Assembly: GCA_944470555.2 (NCBI GenBank)
Contig: OX104130.1
Location: 77,815,160-77,879,159, forward strand
Length of the DNA stretch: 64,000 nucleotides
Reading direction: 5' to 3'
DNA from: Heterobilharzia americana
Lineage: Eukaryota; Platyhelminthes; Trematoda; Strigeidida; Schistosomatidae
Shown: positions 1 to 9,968 of the stretch, in pieces
Layout: each line of letters begins with the position of its first letter
Numbering within the stretch: the first letter of the stretch is position 1
Notes under the pieces: model-generated
Seen by the model: only the letters and a program-made list of their open reading frames with translations
Database searches by the model: none
What the model was told of the DNA's origin: nothing
Position numbers and translations under genes: made by a program

Positions 1-1415
1 GGGATTGATATATTCCCTGGAGGTCATCTGGTTGACTTGGAGTATGCAGACGTTCTTGACCGATAGCTGCTACCTTGACTTGGTGGTCGGGCCTGCATAT
101 CACAATAACTCAAAGAGCTATACTGGTGGAACACTTGTTCCCTCGAGGTCCTATCATACCAGAGAGGTCTATTGGATAGTGGTTAGAGGAAAAGCAGTAA
201 CCGATGTGGTGTAAATTACCACACTATGATGGGAGTTATGCTCATCGAAGGGTGTCCGTCAAGGCTCCCCACTCTCTCCATTCTTATTCAATTTTATCAT
301 GGATATTCTTATGGAGGCCTACCTTTCGTCAGCTGATTACACAGAGGTTGACCTAATCGAAGCAGAATTTTCGATAGACCTAAAATACGCAGATAACATA
401 GTCCTGTTAGGTAAAGATGCTGAACAGTCGTCTTCTGGACACTGAGTGGCAATTCGAGAATGTTTAAATGTTTCTCACCACCCAAACGTAAATTGTTGCT
501 CCATGATTGGTCTTCAACGGTGCCCCACCGCGGCTAACAATAGAGAGTGTAGTGGTTGAGTGTGTCAGCCACTTCACTTCCCAGGTAAGTGAAGTGGGAT
601 TAGTCCTGGTGCGTTGGTCAGTGGCCGATGAAATCTCTACACGAATACAAAAGGCTCGGTTAGGTTTTGCCAACTTACGCGACCTATGGCGCTGCCGTGA
701 TATTCGATTGTCTATTAAGGGTCGGATGTACTGCACAGCAGTCTGGTCTGTTCTACTGTATGACTGTGAAACATGGCCATTCAAGGTGGAAGACATGAGA
801 AGGCTGGCTTCAGATGTTTGACCACTGTTACCTTCGTAGAATAGGTTGTATTCTGTGGTGTCACCACGTGGGTAACGCAGAAGTCAGGTGTAGAGTTTTA
901 GGGAGTAGAGGTAAATCAGTTGACACGGTTGTGAAGCCTCATCGACTGAGATGGTTGGGACATGTGTTACGTGTGCCTGGTCGCCATCTGCCTCGTCACA
1001 CAATGTTGATCAAAGTAGGTCCAGGCTGAAAAAAGGCTCGAGGTGGCCAGACTAAAACATGGCACCAATGTATGAAGTGTTTGGCTGTTGGTTTGAGCCA
1101 TGTGAGGAGATGCAGACTAGGTGGTTGGGGTCCATGGGACAAGAGGAACCAGTGGTTGGAGACTCTAGGTGATGGCATGGCTGAGAACGGATATCAGTGG
1201 CGCAGATGAATGCATACATTATCCTCATCTTAACGCTATGCCGAATCTCGCCATCTCCTCGTTCTTCCTTTCTCTTTTTGTACTTTGTGTTTCTTTTGAT
1301 TGAATTTTCTTATCTTCATCTTGCGCCTCACTACCTTTTTACTTGATGTACTGATACGAAGTGTGGCAACTCGGGTCGTTACGCAGTAATGCTTGTTCCT
1401 ATGTTGATAGTGATG
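1..1415 (+). pseudogene. RTE/SR2-like LINE, 3' fragment (RT to tail), decayed
   Basis: This is the 3' part of a non-LTR retrotransposon of the RTE/SR2 type common in schistosomes. The reverse-transcriptase motif VRQGSPLSPFLFNFIMDI is read at about 250-310. The catalytic YADD box follows near 390-400 but reads YADN. Downstream come the typical RTE thumb and tail segments: EISTRIQKARLGFANLRDLW near 630-690, and LHRLRWLGHVLR-like text near 940-990. These fall in different frames, so frameshifts break the ORF. A tail at 1350-1415 with GTGTGGCAACTCGGGTCG matches the tail of the copy at 57060-58020, which marks the 3' end. The 5' end lies outside the window. It is non-functional. The clade call rests on motif recognition. 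Confidence 0.8.
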
Positions 1416-2335
1416 ATGAAGACGATATTGTCCTGCTAGGTGGAGACGTTGATAAAATATAGGGTCTTGTGAGTGTGTTGAGCAGAAACCTGAGTATGTT
1501 TCGGATGCGTCTCACACCCGTTAAATCTCAGATGCTTCAGGGCAGGTTTGCAACTTCTTCCAGACTAAGGATAGAGAGTGAAACTGTGAAATGAGTTGAC
1601 TAGTAAATTTACTTCAGGAGTTTCATCAGCCCGTACGAGATAGTTACTGATGAAATCTGTACCGGATAAGGAGAACTCGTTCAGTATTTACCAATTCGCA
1701 CTTTCTCTAATGCAGGCGACATATGCAAGTACCTGTTACAGGGCCAGTATACGGCATTGCAGTTCTCTCAATCCAGTCACACAGCTGTCACATGGTCGTG
1801 GAAAGTAGAATATATGAAGCAGTTACAGGTTTTTGACCACAGATGTCTTGATAACATTTCTCACGCATACTGAAGTCATCACGTAAGTAATGTTGAGGTC
1901 AGACGACAGGTATCGGGCGAGGGAGAGAACTTAGTAGATGAGGCTGTGAACCTCCACTGACTAAAGTGGTTAAGATATGTGTGTCGCGCATGCTGAGCCA
2001 TCACCTAACTCGATGTGCAATGTTAGGCGAAGTGGGATTAAGTTGGAAGAAGGTTCAGAGTGGTCAGAGTAAGGTGTGACACCAGTGTATGCAGTCTCTA
2101 ACTGTCGGTTTGAGTTGTGTAGGGAGGTCCCTGAGACGATAAGAATCAGTGGTTGTAGACTTGGTAACATGGCTAGATATGCATGTTCTATTTTTAAGGT
2201 GCCACGTCGTAACTTGGATAAACCTCTTTTTGTGGATGGTTCTAGGAAAACTTTTGTCCGTTTTCGGATTGAGGAAGTGTTTTAAGGACGTTTCATACAT
2301 GGTGTTTGATTGTGAATTCATGATATGGCCCTGAA
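1412..2335 (+). pseudogene. Second RTE/SR2-like LINE 3' fragment, head-to-tail with the first
   Basis: It begins abruptly inside the RT palm: DDIVLLGGDVD is readable at about 1418-1450. It then follows the same order as the neighbouring copy: QKARLAF-like, VLLYG-like and RLRWLGHVLR-like segments through 2160. All are heavily frameshifted. The last 150 bp read CQSLTVGLSCVGRSLRR-like tail sequence. It is 5'-truncated and cannot encode an enzyme. The head-to-tail order could be two separate insertions or one duplicated fragment. Confidence 0.65.
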
Positions 2336-2351
2336 GGTGGGGTTTAGGCAG

Positions 2352-2354
<3 letters not shown>

Positions 2355-2411
<57 letters not shown>
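2355..2411. repeat. (TA)n microsatellite
   Basis: An uninterrupted TA dinucleotide run of about 57 bp follows the end of the second RTE-like fragment. Confidence 0.97.
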
Positions 2412-2416
<5 letters not shown>

Positions 2417-2999
2417 AACGGCACTTAAATGTGTACGTTTTAGCAGTACAGTAATTACAATAAGTGTAGGCTGATTAAATGCAAACTTAATTTTAGTAGC
2501 TAACTACTCAACGCACAACGTAAATTAAGATTAGCACAGACTGCAAAAGAGAAAAAATATCGGTTTCGAGGATTTCCTGTATTAATTGTCACATTAAGCC
2601 AATTATTAGGTTTTTGAAAAAGGTACATTTTAGGTCAGAAACGTTTTACATGTGTATCCATCGTTGTCTGCTATCTCGACTTCTGCAACGGCCAGTCGGA
2701 ATATTTCGAAATGTGAACAACTTCAGTCTATTTTCGTCTGCGTAGTACAAATCTAGTGCGAAAGTTTTGTGCGTATGCAACAACTGATATACGCTTTACC
2801 TACAGTTTGCACAATTGTCTGTTGTCTGAGATTTCCTGAAAATTCAATTAACTCATAGATTTTCATCAGAATAATACGTAATTATACAAATTTTCTGTAT
2901 CGCACTCCGAGATTTACATTGGAATAGTCAACGTGAGAAAAGCTCAGAAAACTAAGAAATACGAAGCTCGCTTCTAAAGAACCATGTAAAACGCTAATT
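2412..2999. other. Unassigned AT-rich stretch
   Basis: No ORF, repeat boundary or RNA gene was recognised here. It separates the TA tract from the start of the CR1-like fragment. Confidence 0.5.
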
Positions 3000-4130
3000 A
3001 CACCTCGAGACTAATCTGTGAACTACATCCTGATGTAGTAGCCCTTACTGAAACCTGGCTAGTAAAGGATTTAGATTTCACGCCGCTCCTCACAGGGTAT
3101 TACTGTGTAGGGACAGATAGGGTTGTCGGTCGCGGAGGTGGTGGCATACTACTCTATGTCCGCGACGACGTCCACATACAATCATTCGCGTTCGAAGCAC
3201 ATGAATGCGGGACCTGTGAAGTGGCCAGTCGCAAGCTGAAGTCAAAGAAAGGTTTCTGTACTATCGGGGTCATTTACCGTAGTCCAGCCAGCCTTTCAAA
3301 TTACTTCGTGCCAACCCACATGCGTAACTGGAGTAGAAGCAACAGATGCCTAATAGTTGGGGATCTGAATGCTCCACACATAAACTGGACAAAGCAAACA
3401 GTCTCAGCACCGGCAGTCCCTTCCAAAATGATTTACTGGAAATCAACTCTAATAAAAGTGCAATAATGCACATTGGTCAAACCAACTGTTTCCAGTATTC
3501 CGTTGACGGTACATCACTACTCCTAGTCTTTGAACTGAAAGACATGGGTTTTATCATCAGTCATGATTTGAAAACGTCGGCGAACTGTAATGTTTATGGA
3601 GCGAACGGCTTCCGTATATTATGGTCCATCCACAGAGCTTTCAAAAGTTTTGATCAGAATACTCTATTCTACTTACGTTAGATCCCACTTAGAATACTGC
3701 ATTTAGGCAGCCAGACAATGCCTATAAAAGGATGCTGACGTACTCGAGCCTGTTCAAAGGGTAAGTACTAAGCTTGTGACAGGTCTTTCGAATCTGCCCT
3801 ATGAGAAACGCCTAGATCGGCTAAACTTATTTCTACTGCCTTAACGTAGGAAATCAGGTGATCTCACACTGACACTTCATATCCTTAATAATGACTTCGG
3901 TACTGATATGTCCTATCTTTTCTCCCCTGCTAGGATTGACTATCTCCGAGGGCGTTACAAGAAAATCCGAAGACTGCAATCGAATCAACTTAGCGTTAAT
4001 CTGTGTTTCTCATCGTGTAGTCAGCGGCTGGAACTCCTTACATCAATAAATAGTATTAGCGTCTCCTGTTAACGCGTTTAAGGAGAAACTAGATCTTCAC
4101 AGAGATATCTTCTTTGAGGATTAACACAGG
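3000..4130 (+). pseudogene. CR1/SR1-like LINE with internal deletion (endonuclease joined to RT tail)
   Basis: The apurinic-like endonuclease domain starts near 3015 with DVVALTETWL and continues through GGGGILLYVRDD (about 3135-3170), IGVIYRSPAS (about 3265-3295) and a GDLNAPHINWT motif (about 3360-3392). After FQNDLLEI (about 3424-3445) the sequence jumps to NKSAIMHIG, which normally lies beyond the RT active site. The fingers, palm and YADD box are therefore missing. The remaining tail (LEYCIQAARPC-like, LPYEKRLDRLNLF, SHRVVSGWNSL) reaches about 4120 with frameshifts. Such elements normally encode EN plus RT in one ORF; this copy cannot retrotranspose. Confidence 0.75.
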
Positions 4131-4703
4131 CCAACTGTCCTACTACCCTTATGACTGAAATTAGTGCAAAAAAGCTTGTTTTTAAGATATACAGCATTAG
4201 ATCGACCCACTGAATGAGACTGGAAGATAACAGTTACTCCGATAATATAGTAACTCCAATACATTATGAACACTCACGTGAAAAAAGCACTTCCGTGACG
4301 CCCTTGAAATGTCCAATGAGAACCAAGGAGTATGGCTAAAAGCTATCCCTGAAACAAATGTGGCTCGCCTCCGTCTCCTGCCAACCTTGAACGAAATGAC
4401 GAAGTGTTTTTTTTCATATTCAGTCGTGTTCAGGTGAATGTTGCAGGAAATTGGCTTCAATGTAGATAATATAGTGCAAATAATGGAAGCTGTGATGTAG
4501 GGTCATCATTATCACCATCCATCCATTGGAGACAACTAATAGCTACATTTTTCTTGATAGGTATGTCGGTAAGTAGAATTTGGCATTTGTGTCCTAAGCA
4601 CTAGCTACTGTGTATTGACAAAGCTGATGATGACTCTAAAGTCGTTGATTTCTTAATTTCAATGAAGTATGCTTAGTGATATTGCAGAACTATGCATCCT
4701 AGG
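4131..4703. other. Unassigned spacer up to the LTR element
   Basis: Only short ORFs occur and none resembles a known family. The last bases (4704-4707, ATCT) form the left target-site duplication of the LTR retrotransposon. Confidence 0.5.
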
Positions 4704-4707
4704 ATCT

Positions 4708-5050
4708 TGTAGCGTCATACACTTCCCCAAAATCAATAGCCTAGGGTTTGACGACTTCGACATTGATGCTGACCTTGATAGTTTAACTGGACTCGCTAAG
4801 CTGAAGGCATCCGGTCAAGCATCCTCGCCATTTGGCACGCTGTCGTGTTACGTTGCATTGCTCGTATTCGACTCTCTAGCCAGTTAGTTGGAACGCATCG
4901 GTATTTTGGCATAACCATCCAAATATACTATTCCATCCGACTACGCTATCGTGTTCTTCCTTGGTCTCGTATTCGTGGGTATATAACAAGTTCGAATAAT
5001 TAGTGATTGGTCTTTGCGTCTGTCAAGTTCGCACCAGGACAAATCCTAAA
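4708..5050 (+). repeat. 5' LTR
   Basis: It starts TGTAGCGTCATACAC and ends GGACAAATCCTAAA, and matches 9622-9964 base for base as far as I can read. A TATA-like GTATATAACAAG lies at 4979-4990 and is the probable core promoter for the genomic RNA. The exact 3' boundary (CCTAAA) was set by where the two copies diverge. Confidence 0.95.
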
Positions 5051-5051
5051 T

Positions 5052-5067
5052 TGGTGAGCCCGACGTG
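5052..5067 (+). promoter_or_regulatory. Primer binding site, tRNA-Trp type
   Basis: TGGTGAGCCCGACGTG starts one base after the LTR. It matches the complement of the 3' end of animal tRNA-Trp (TGGTGACCCCGACGTG) at 15 of 16 positions. Parts of the site recur just downstream: CCCGACGTGATCA at about 5077-5098, CCCGACC near 5096-5102, and TTGGTGAGCC near 5117-5126. Confidence 0.85.
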
Positions 5068-5197
5068 ATCAAATATCCCGACGTGATCACATATCCCGAC
5101 CAATAGCAAGTATTGAATTGGTGAGCCTGTTCCATTTTATATTTGTTTATTGTTTTCATTTCGATAACATTTATATATCCATTTACTACACTTTCTC

Positions 5198-6036
5198 ATG
5201 TCCGACCACACTCCCAAGCTTATTCGTATTAAGCCGACCTCGAACACGATCCAACTCGTGCCATATTGGCCAGACAATGCAGAAACATGGTTTCTGTATG
5301 CCGAGGCCGATTTTCGAGAACAGGGTGTCTCAGATCCTCATCTCGATTTCTTGCTGTCATACGTTCACTACCGCGAGAATTAAACAGGTATGTTACAGCA
5401 AACATGTTTAATCCTGAAGTAAGTGACCCTTATGCACTTCTAAAGGCCGCACTCTTGAAGAAAAGCGATCTCACAGATCGCCAACGTCTAGACGAATTGC
5501 TTCGTAACATCGAGCTAGGCAGCCACTCAGCTACTGAAGTCCTCGCACGCATGCGAGAAGTAATCGGTGCACGAACATTTGACGATGGTTTCTTCCGAGA
5601 ACTATTTCTCTCGAAACTACCACAACCGGTGCAAACCGTGTTGGTGACACTCCAGTCAGTCCCACTCGACGACCTGGCAGCCTCAGCAGATAAAATACTG
5701 GAGATATCCAGCAGACCCGTCTCCAACGTATATTCTATCTGCGACAAAACAGAGCGCCAGGATTCGGAGGTGACCAAGTTGTGCAACTCTGTGAAACGGT
5801 TGCTACGATCTCGAAGTCCTAGATCACGTAGCACTTCACAGAAACGCACCTTGGCGCATCGCAGCAAGTCGCGTGGTAGCCCTAAAACGAAACCCAACAG
5901 GGTGGAAAACCCTGAATGGTGCTGGTTTCATAACACTTACGGGGATGAAGCCAGAAAATGTCGTAAACCATGCCGTTTTAAGAAGGACACAAACTCGGGA
6001 AACGGTCACGCCGGCACGTGCTCACGGCAACCGTAG
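5198..6036 (+). CDS. gag: Gag of the CsRn1-like element, one apparent frameshift
   Basis: Gag forms the particle and binds the genomic RNA. The likely start is the ATG at 5198 ([13 protein letters not shown]). That frame stays in Gag-like sequence ([16 protein letters not shown]) but stops at 5383. The continuation ([19 protein letters not shown]) lies in the frame that runs to the stop at 6036. The change of register near 5345-5360 equals a one-base deletion or a -1 slip. The C-terminal part has an Arg/Ser-rich stretch (about 5800-5880) and a C-x2-H-x9-C-x3-C knuckle at 5920-5973, in place of the usual CCHC. That variant is known from CsRn1-type Gag. The ORF overlaps pol by a few bases. Mutation is more likely than programmed shifting at the 5350 site, because it lies inside a conserved domain. 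Confidence 0.8.
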
Positions 6037-9000
6037 CCGGCGGAAAAAGCCGTTTGCTCTACGTCACCGACATTAAAACGAAAGTCCGCTACCTCGTCGA
6101 CACCGGCGCAGAAGTTAGCGTTCTTCCAGCAACGACAAAGGAGCGTCATCTCGACCCATCCTTCAATCTTCAAGCAGCCAACGGCAAGGCAATCGCGACA
6201 TTCGGGAGACGGTATGCCTACCTCAACTTAGGTTTACGCAAACCTATTCACTGGATTTTCCTCCTGGCAGACGTCTCTATGCCCATCATTGGCATAGATT
6301 TGCTGAACCATTACGATCTACTCGTAGATGCTCGCCGTCGACGACTGATAGATAACAACACAAAGTTATCTATTGGCGGCACCACCTATGTAGGTCCGAG
6401 TTTAGCCATCGTTAGGACTAAACAATCAGGCGACGCGTCCTACCAGGCAGTTCTGGAGAAATATCCAGAGTTACAACAACCGAAACACACTCTTCCGTGC
6501 ATAACCAGCAATGTTATGCATCACGTCACAACCACAGGTCCACCTGTGGCATCCAAAGCTCGCCGTTTAGCCCCCGATAAGCTGCAAACGGCGAAAAATG
6601 AATTCGACCATATGCTGGAACTGGGCATTATCAGACCGTCGAACAGTCCTTGGGCATCGCCATTGCACATGGTGCCCAAAAAGGATAGCAACGACTGGCG
6701 TCCGACCGGTGATTACCGAAGGCTTAACGCCAAAACAACTCCGGACTGCTACCCTATACCCCACGTTTACGACTTGACCGCAACCTTATGCGGCATGAAC
6801 ATTTTCTCGAAAATCGACTTAGTCAAAGCGTACAACCAGATACCTATGGCAGCAGAAGATATCGCGAAAACAGCCATTATTACTCCTTTTGGCCTGTTTG
6901 AATTCCTGCGCATGCCTTTTGGTCTTCGGAATGCAGCACAAACATTCCAACGCTTTATGGACGACGTCTTCCGTGGTCTGAATTTTGTTCATGTCTACAT
7001 AGATGACTGTCTAATTGCGAGTCCAGATAAGGAAACACACCTTAAACATTTGGACCTCGCATTCGAAAGACTCAAAAAACATGGCATCACAGTTAACTTA
7101 CAGAAGTGTGAAATAGGAGTTGAATCACTCAGCTTCCTTGGGCATACCATTGACAACAAAGGTATACGCCCATTGAGAGATAAAGTGGCGGCTATCACAA
7201 ACTATCCAGAGCCGACCACTGTGAAACATCTCCGCACTTTCAATGGCCTGGTAAGTTATTACCGAAGGTTTATCCCTAACTGTGCCTCTGTCATGAGACC
7301 ACTCACAGATCTACTTCGAGGAACTGCGAAGTTCGTGTCTCTGGACAACGCGGCTAGACTTGCTTTCTCCAAAGTCAAGGAAGCCATTTCGAACGCAACC
7401 ATGCTTATGCATCATGACCCCAATGCTCCTCTGAGTATTGCTGTTGATGCATCTGATTCAGCAATTGGAGCAGTTTTGCAACAGTTGACTGACAACCAGT
7501 GGCAACCGTTAGCCTTTTTCTCGAGGCGGCTGCAAGACGCGGAAACAAGATACAGTACATTTGGTAGGGAACTCCTAGCCATGTACTGTTCTGTACGCCA
7601 TTTTCGACATTCTGTGGAAGGTCGTGATTTCATTATTTTCACAGACCACAAACCGTTAACGTTTTCCCTCAGCTCGGCGTCTGACAAATACTCCCCTCGT
7701 GAGTCGCGACAGCTGGATTACATTTCCCAGTTCACGTCAGACATCCGCCACATTTCTGGAGCAAACAACTCCGCAGCCGACGCACTATCTCGAATAGCTT
7801 CGATAAACTATATCGAGGGTATTGATCTCGTTGAACTAGCTCGGCGTCAAAAGGAAGACCTTGAGCTGCATCATGAGTTGTCGTCCACAACTCTCAAACT
7901 GCGACTTTGTCCTGTTGGATCAGACAAGGATGCAATTTTGTGCGATGTCTCTGCTAGTCAACCACGCCCAATAGTTCCGAAGAGTTGTCGACGCAACGTC
8001 TTCAATACGTTGCACAAACTCTCTCATCCAGGTGTACGAGCCACCATTAGGCTTATCGCACAACGTTTCTGCTGGCCTGGGATGAACAAAGACGTTAAGG
8101 AGTGGGCCCAGTCGTGCTTAGCTTGTCAAAAGTGTAAAGTCACGCGACACACGAAAAGCCCTTTAGGCTCATTTCTAGCCCCAGACATGCGTTTCGACCA
8201 CGTCCATATAGATATTGTAGGACCCCTACCAGAATCTAATGGATGTACCTACCTTTTCACCTGTGTTGATCGTTTCACACGATGGCCGGAAGCAGTACCC
8301 ATTAAAGATATTACTGCCGAAACAGTTGCTCGTGTTTTCGTCGAAAGATGGATCGCGAACTTCGGATGTCCATCCTACGTCACAACCGACCGTGGGCGCC
8401 AATTTGAGTGCGGACTATTTCACGCTCTAACGGCACTTTTAGGTTGCACTCGGTTCCGAACGACAGCCTACCATCCACAAGCAAATGGCATGGTAGAGCG
8501 TTTCCATCGACAGCTGAAAGCTTCCCTTTCAGCTACAAACATACCTCAGTGGACCGAGGCTCTGCCTCTAGTCCTACTAGGTATTCGTAACGCGTTGAAA
8601 GTTGATGCTGGATGCACTCCTGCAGAACTCGTCTATGGGACCACTCTTCGCCTACCAGGTGAGTTTGTTTCCCCTTCAACTTTCAAACATGTTTCCGATA
8701 GGGCATCTTATGTGACTAGGCTTACAAACGCAATGCGTTCAGTTAGGCCTTCTCCGATTAGACCGCAAACGACTGATGTTTTCGTCCACCCCAGTTTACA
8801 GAAGACATCACACGTGTTTGTTCGCCACGACGCTGTTCGTCGACCACTTGAACCACCCTACGACGGGCCGTTCAAAGTGATTAAGCGACATGAGAAATTC
8901 TATGTAATTGAGCGAGGCGGACGCGAAGATACTGTCAGTATCGACCGTTTGAAACCAGCTTATTTCGAAGGCAACCCCATTGTAAGTGACGTTTCAGCTC

Positions 9001-9149
9001 GCTACATCCGACCGACGGATGACTCAATTATCGAAATTCTCGACGATGTGCCTGGTAATGCACAGCTGCAACAACCAGCGGCGCAACAAAAAACACGATC
9101 AGGTCGAACCGTCAGGTTCCCAGAGTACCTGAAGTCATATTCAACTTAG
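6018..9149 (+). CDS. pol: Pol polyprotein: protease, reverse transcriptase, RNase H, integrase
   Basis: An open frame of 1,043 codons with no stop. Counting from codon 1 at position 6018: aspartic protease [11 protein letters not shown] (D28); RT from about residue 185 to 390 with the core YIDD at 327-330; RNase H with VDAS (D477) and TDHKPLTF (D543); integrase zinc motif H666-x3-H670 and C700-x2-C703; and a DDE triad at D732, D791 and E827 (58 and 35 residues apart, a DD35E spacing). All key residues are present, so the enzyme could be active. The first codon is GTG, with no ATG nearby. The frame is -1 relative to gag, so expression as a Gag-Pol fusion by -1 frameshifting is likely (inference). 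Confidence 0.95.
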   Translation: MLTATVAGGKSRLLYVTDIKTKVRYLVDTGAEVSVLPATTKERHLDPSFNLQAANGKAIATFGRRYAYLNLGLRKPIHWIFLLADVSMPIIGIDLLNHYDLLVDARRRRLIDNNTKLSIGGTTYVGPSLAIVRTKQSGDASYQAVLEKYPELQQPKHTLPCITSNVMHHVTTTGPPVASKARRLAPDKLQTAKNEFDHMLELGIIRPSNSPWASPLHMVPKKDSNDWRPTGDYRRLNAKTTPDCYPIPHVYDLTATLCGMNIFSKIDLVKAYNQIPMAAEDIAKTAIITPFGLFEFLRMPFGLRNAAQTFQRFMDDVFRGLNFVHVYIDDCLIASPDKETHLKHLDLAFERLKKHGITVNLQKCEIGVESLSFLGHTIDNKGIRPLRDKVAAITNYPEPTTVKHLRTFNGLVSYYRRFIPNCASVMRPLTDLLRGTAKFVSLDNAARLAFSKVKEAISNATMLMHHDPNAPLSIAVDASDSAIGAVLQQLTDNQWQPLAFFSRRLQDAETRYSTFGRELLAMYCSVRHFRHSVEGRDFIIFTDHKPLTFSLSSASDKYSPRESRQLDYISQFTSDIRHISGANNSAADALSRIASINYIEGIDLVELARRQKEDLELHHELSSTTLKLRLCPVGSDKDAILCDVSASQPRPIVPKSCRRNVFNTLHKLSHPGVRATIRLIAQRFCWPGMNKDVKEWAQSCLACQKCKVTRHTKSPLGSFLAPDMRFDHVHIDIVGPLPESNGCTYLFTCVDRFTRWPEAVPIKDITAETVARVFVERWIANFGCPSYVTTDRGRQFECGLFHALTALLGCTRFRTTAYHPQANGMVERFHRQLKASLSATNIPQWTEALPLVLLGIRNALKVDAGCTPAELVYGTTLRLPGEFVSPSTFKHVSDRASYVTRLTNAMRSVRPSPIRPQTTDVFVHPSLQKTSHVFVRHDAVRRPLEPPYDGPFKVIKRHEKFYVIERGGREDTVSIDRLKPAYFEGNPIVSDVSARYIRPTDDSIIEILDDVPGNAQLQQPAAQQKTRSGRTVRFPEYLKSYST

Positions 9150-9605
9150 CTATGTGTGTGCCAACCATTTTTTTTCGAGGCACTATTTTTCTTATTTACC
9201 GGCGCACAAACCCTCGTACACTTTGCCTTTTTATATCAATTTTTATTTACCATGTAATAAAAACTAAAAAAAACGGCGAAGATAAGCGTAAATTTTTCTT
9301 TTTCGACACGTTTATATATAAATAATTCCCATTTTTACGCAACGTTTTCGTGGTATTAAAGACTTTTATTTATATTCCAGGTGCAACGAGCACTGGACGG
9401 AACGTCGAAAGGAACAGATGACCGCGACCGACGTACAATTTCATTTATTGTATTTTATTTATTTAATCGCCACGACACCCTAGAATAAGGTTCAGACAAC
9501 CAGGGGCCACCTCACGCAGTGAGCCCATCGGAGAGTTTTACCAGTGGAGAAACCACTGGGTTTTTACTTCCGGCTGGTATCGTCTTAGGGTCCTCACGAA
9601 CCCAC
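9150..9605 (+). other. 3' untranslated spacer of the LTR element
   Basis: Non-coding sequence between the pol stop and the polypurine tract. It contains a short hairpin-like CCAGTGGAGAAACCACTGG at about 9541-9559 and no env-like ORF. Confidence 0.7.
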
Positions 9606-9620
9606 TAGGGGGGGAGTGAT
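9605..9620 (+). promoter_or_regulatory. Polypurine tract
   Basis: A run of eight G in a purine-rich stretch (AGGGGGGGGAGTGA) ends 1-2 bases before the 3' LTR. This is the expected plus-strand primer position. Confidence 0.85.
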
Positions 9621-9621
9621 C

Positions 9622-9964
9622 TGTAGCGTCATACACTTCCCCAAAATCAATAGCCTAGGGTTTGACGACTTCGACATTGATGCTGACCTTGATAGTTTAA
9701 CTGGACTCGCTAAGCTGAAGGCATCCGGTCAAGCATCCTCGCCATTTGGCACGCTGTCGTGTTACGTTGCATTGCTCGTATTCGACTCTCTAGCCAGTTA
9801 GTTGGAACGCATCGGTATTTTGGCATAACCATCCAAATATACTATTCCATCCGACTACGCTATCGTGTTCTTCCTTGGTCTCGTATTCGTGGGTATATAA
9901 CAAGTTCGAATAATTAGTGATTGGTCTTTGCGTCTGTCAAGTTCGCACCAGGACAAATCCTAAA
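9622..9964 (+). repeat. 3' LTR
   Basis: Same 343-bp sequence as 4708-5050, followed by the ATCT target duplication at 9965-9968. Confidence 0.95.
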
Positions 9965-9968
9965 ATCT

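Larger units (their letters stand above)
4704..9968 (+). mobile_element. CsRn1-clade Ty3/Gypsy LTR retrotransposon, full length, with 4-bp target duplication
   Basis: The element proper is 4708-9964. It has two 343-bp LTRs that look identical and is flanked on both sides by ATCT (4704-4707 and 9965-9968), a 4-bp duplication typical of Gypsy integrases. Order: LTR, tRNA-Trp-type primer site, gag with a Cys-His-Cys-Cys knuckle, pol (protease, RT, RNase H, integrase), polypurine tract, LTR. The CHCC knuckle and tRNA-Trp priming are hallmarks of the CsRn1 clade of flukes (related to Boudicca and Saci elements of schistosomes). Identical LTRs imply recent insertion. There is no envelope gene. Pol is open throughout; gag has one apparent frame break. 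Confidence 0.92.

Noticed and set aside
2355..2411. TA tract as replication origin or regulatory site
   Set aside because: A plain dinucleotide microsatellite explains it. TA expansions are common next to LINE ends.
4669..4887. 72-codon ORF in the 5' LTR, repeated at 9616-9801
   Set aside because: It is LTR sequence carried by both ends of the element. No Gypsy-type element is known to encode a protein there.
5430..5897. 155-codon minus ORF opposite gag
   Set aside because: A shadow of gag coding sequence on the other strand.
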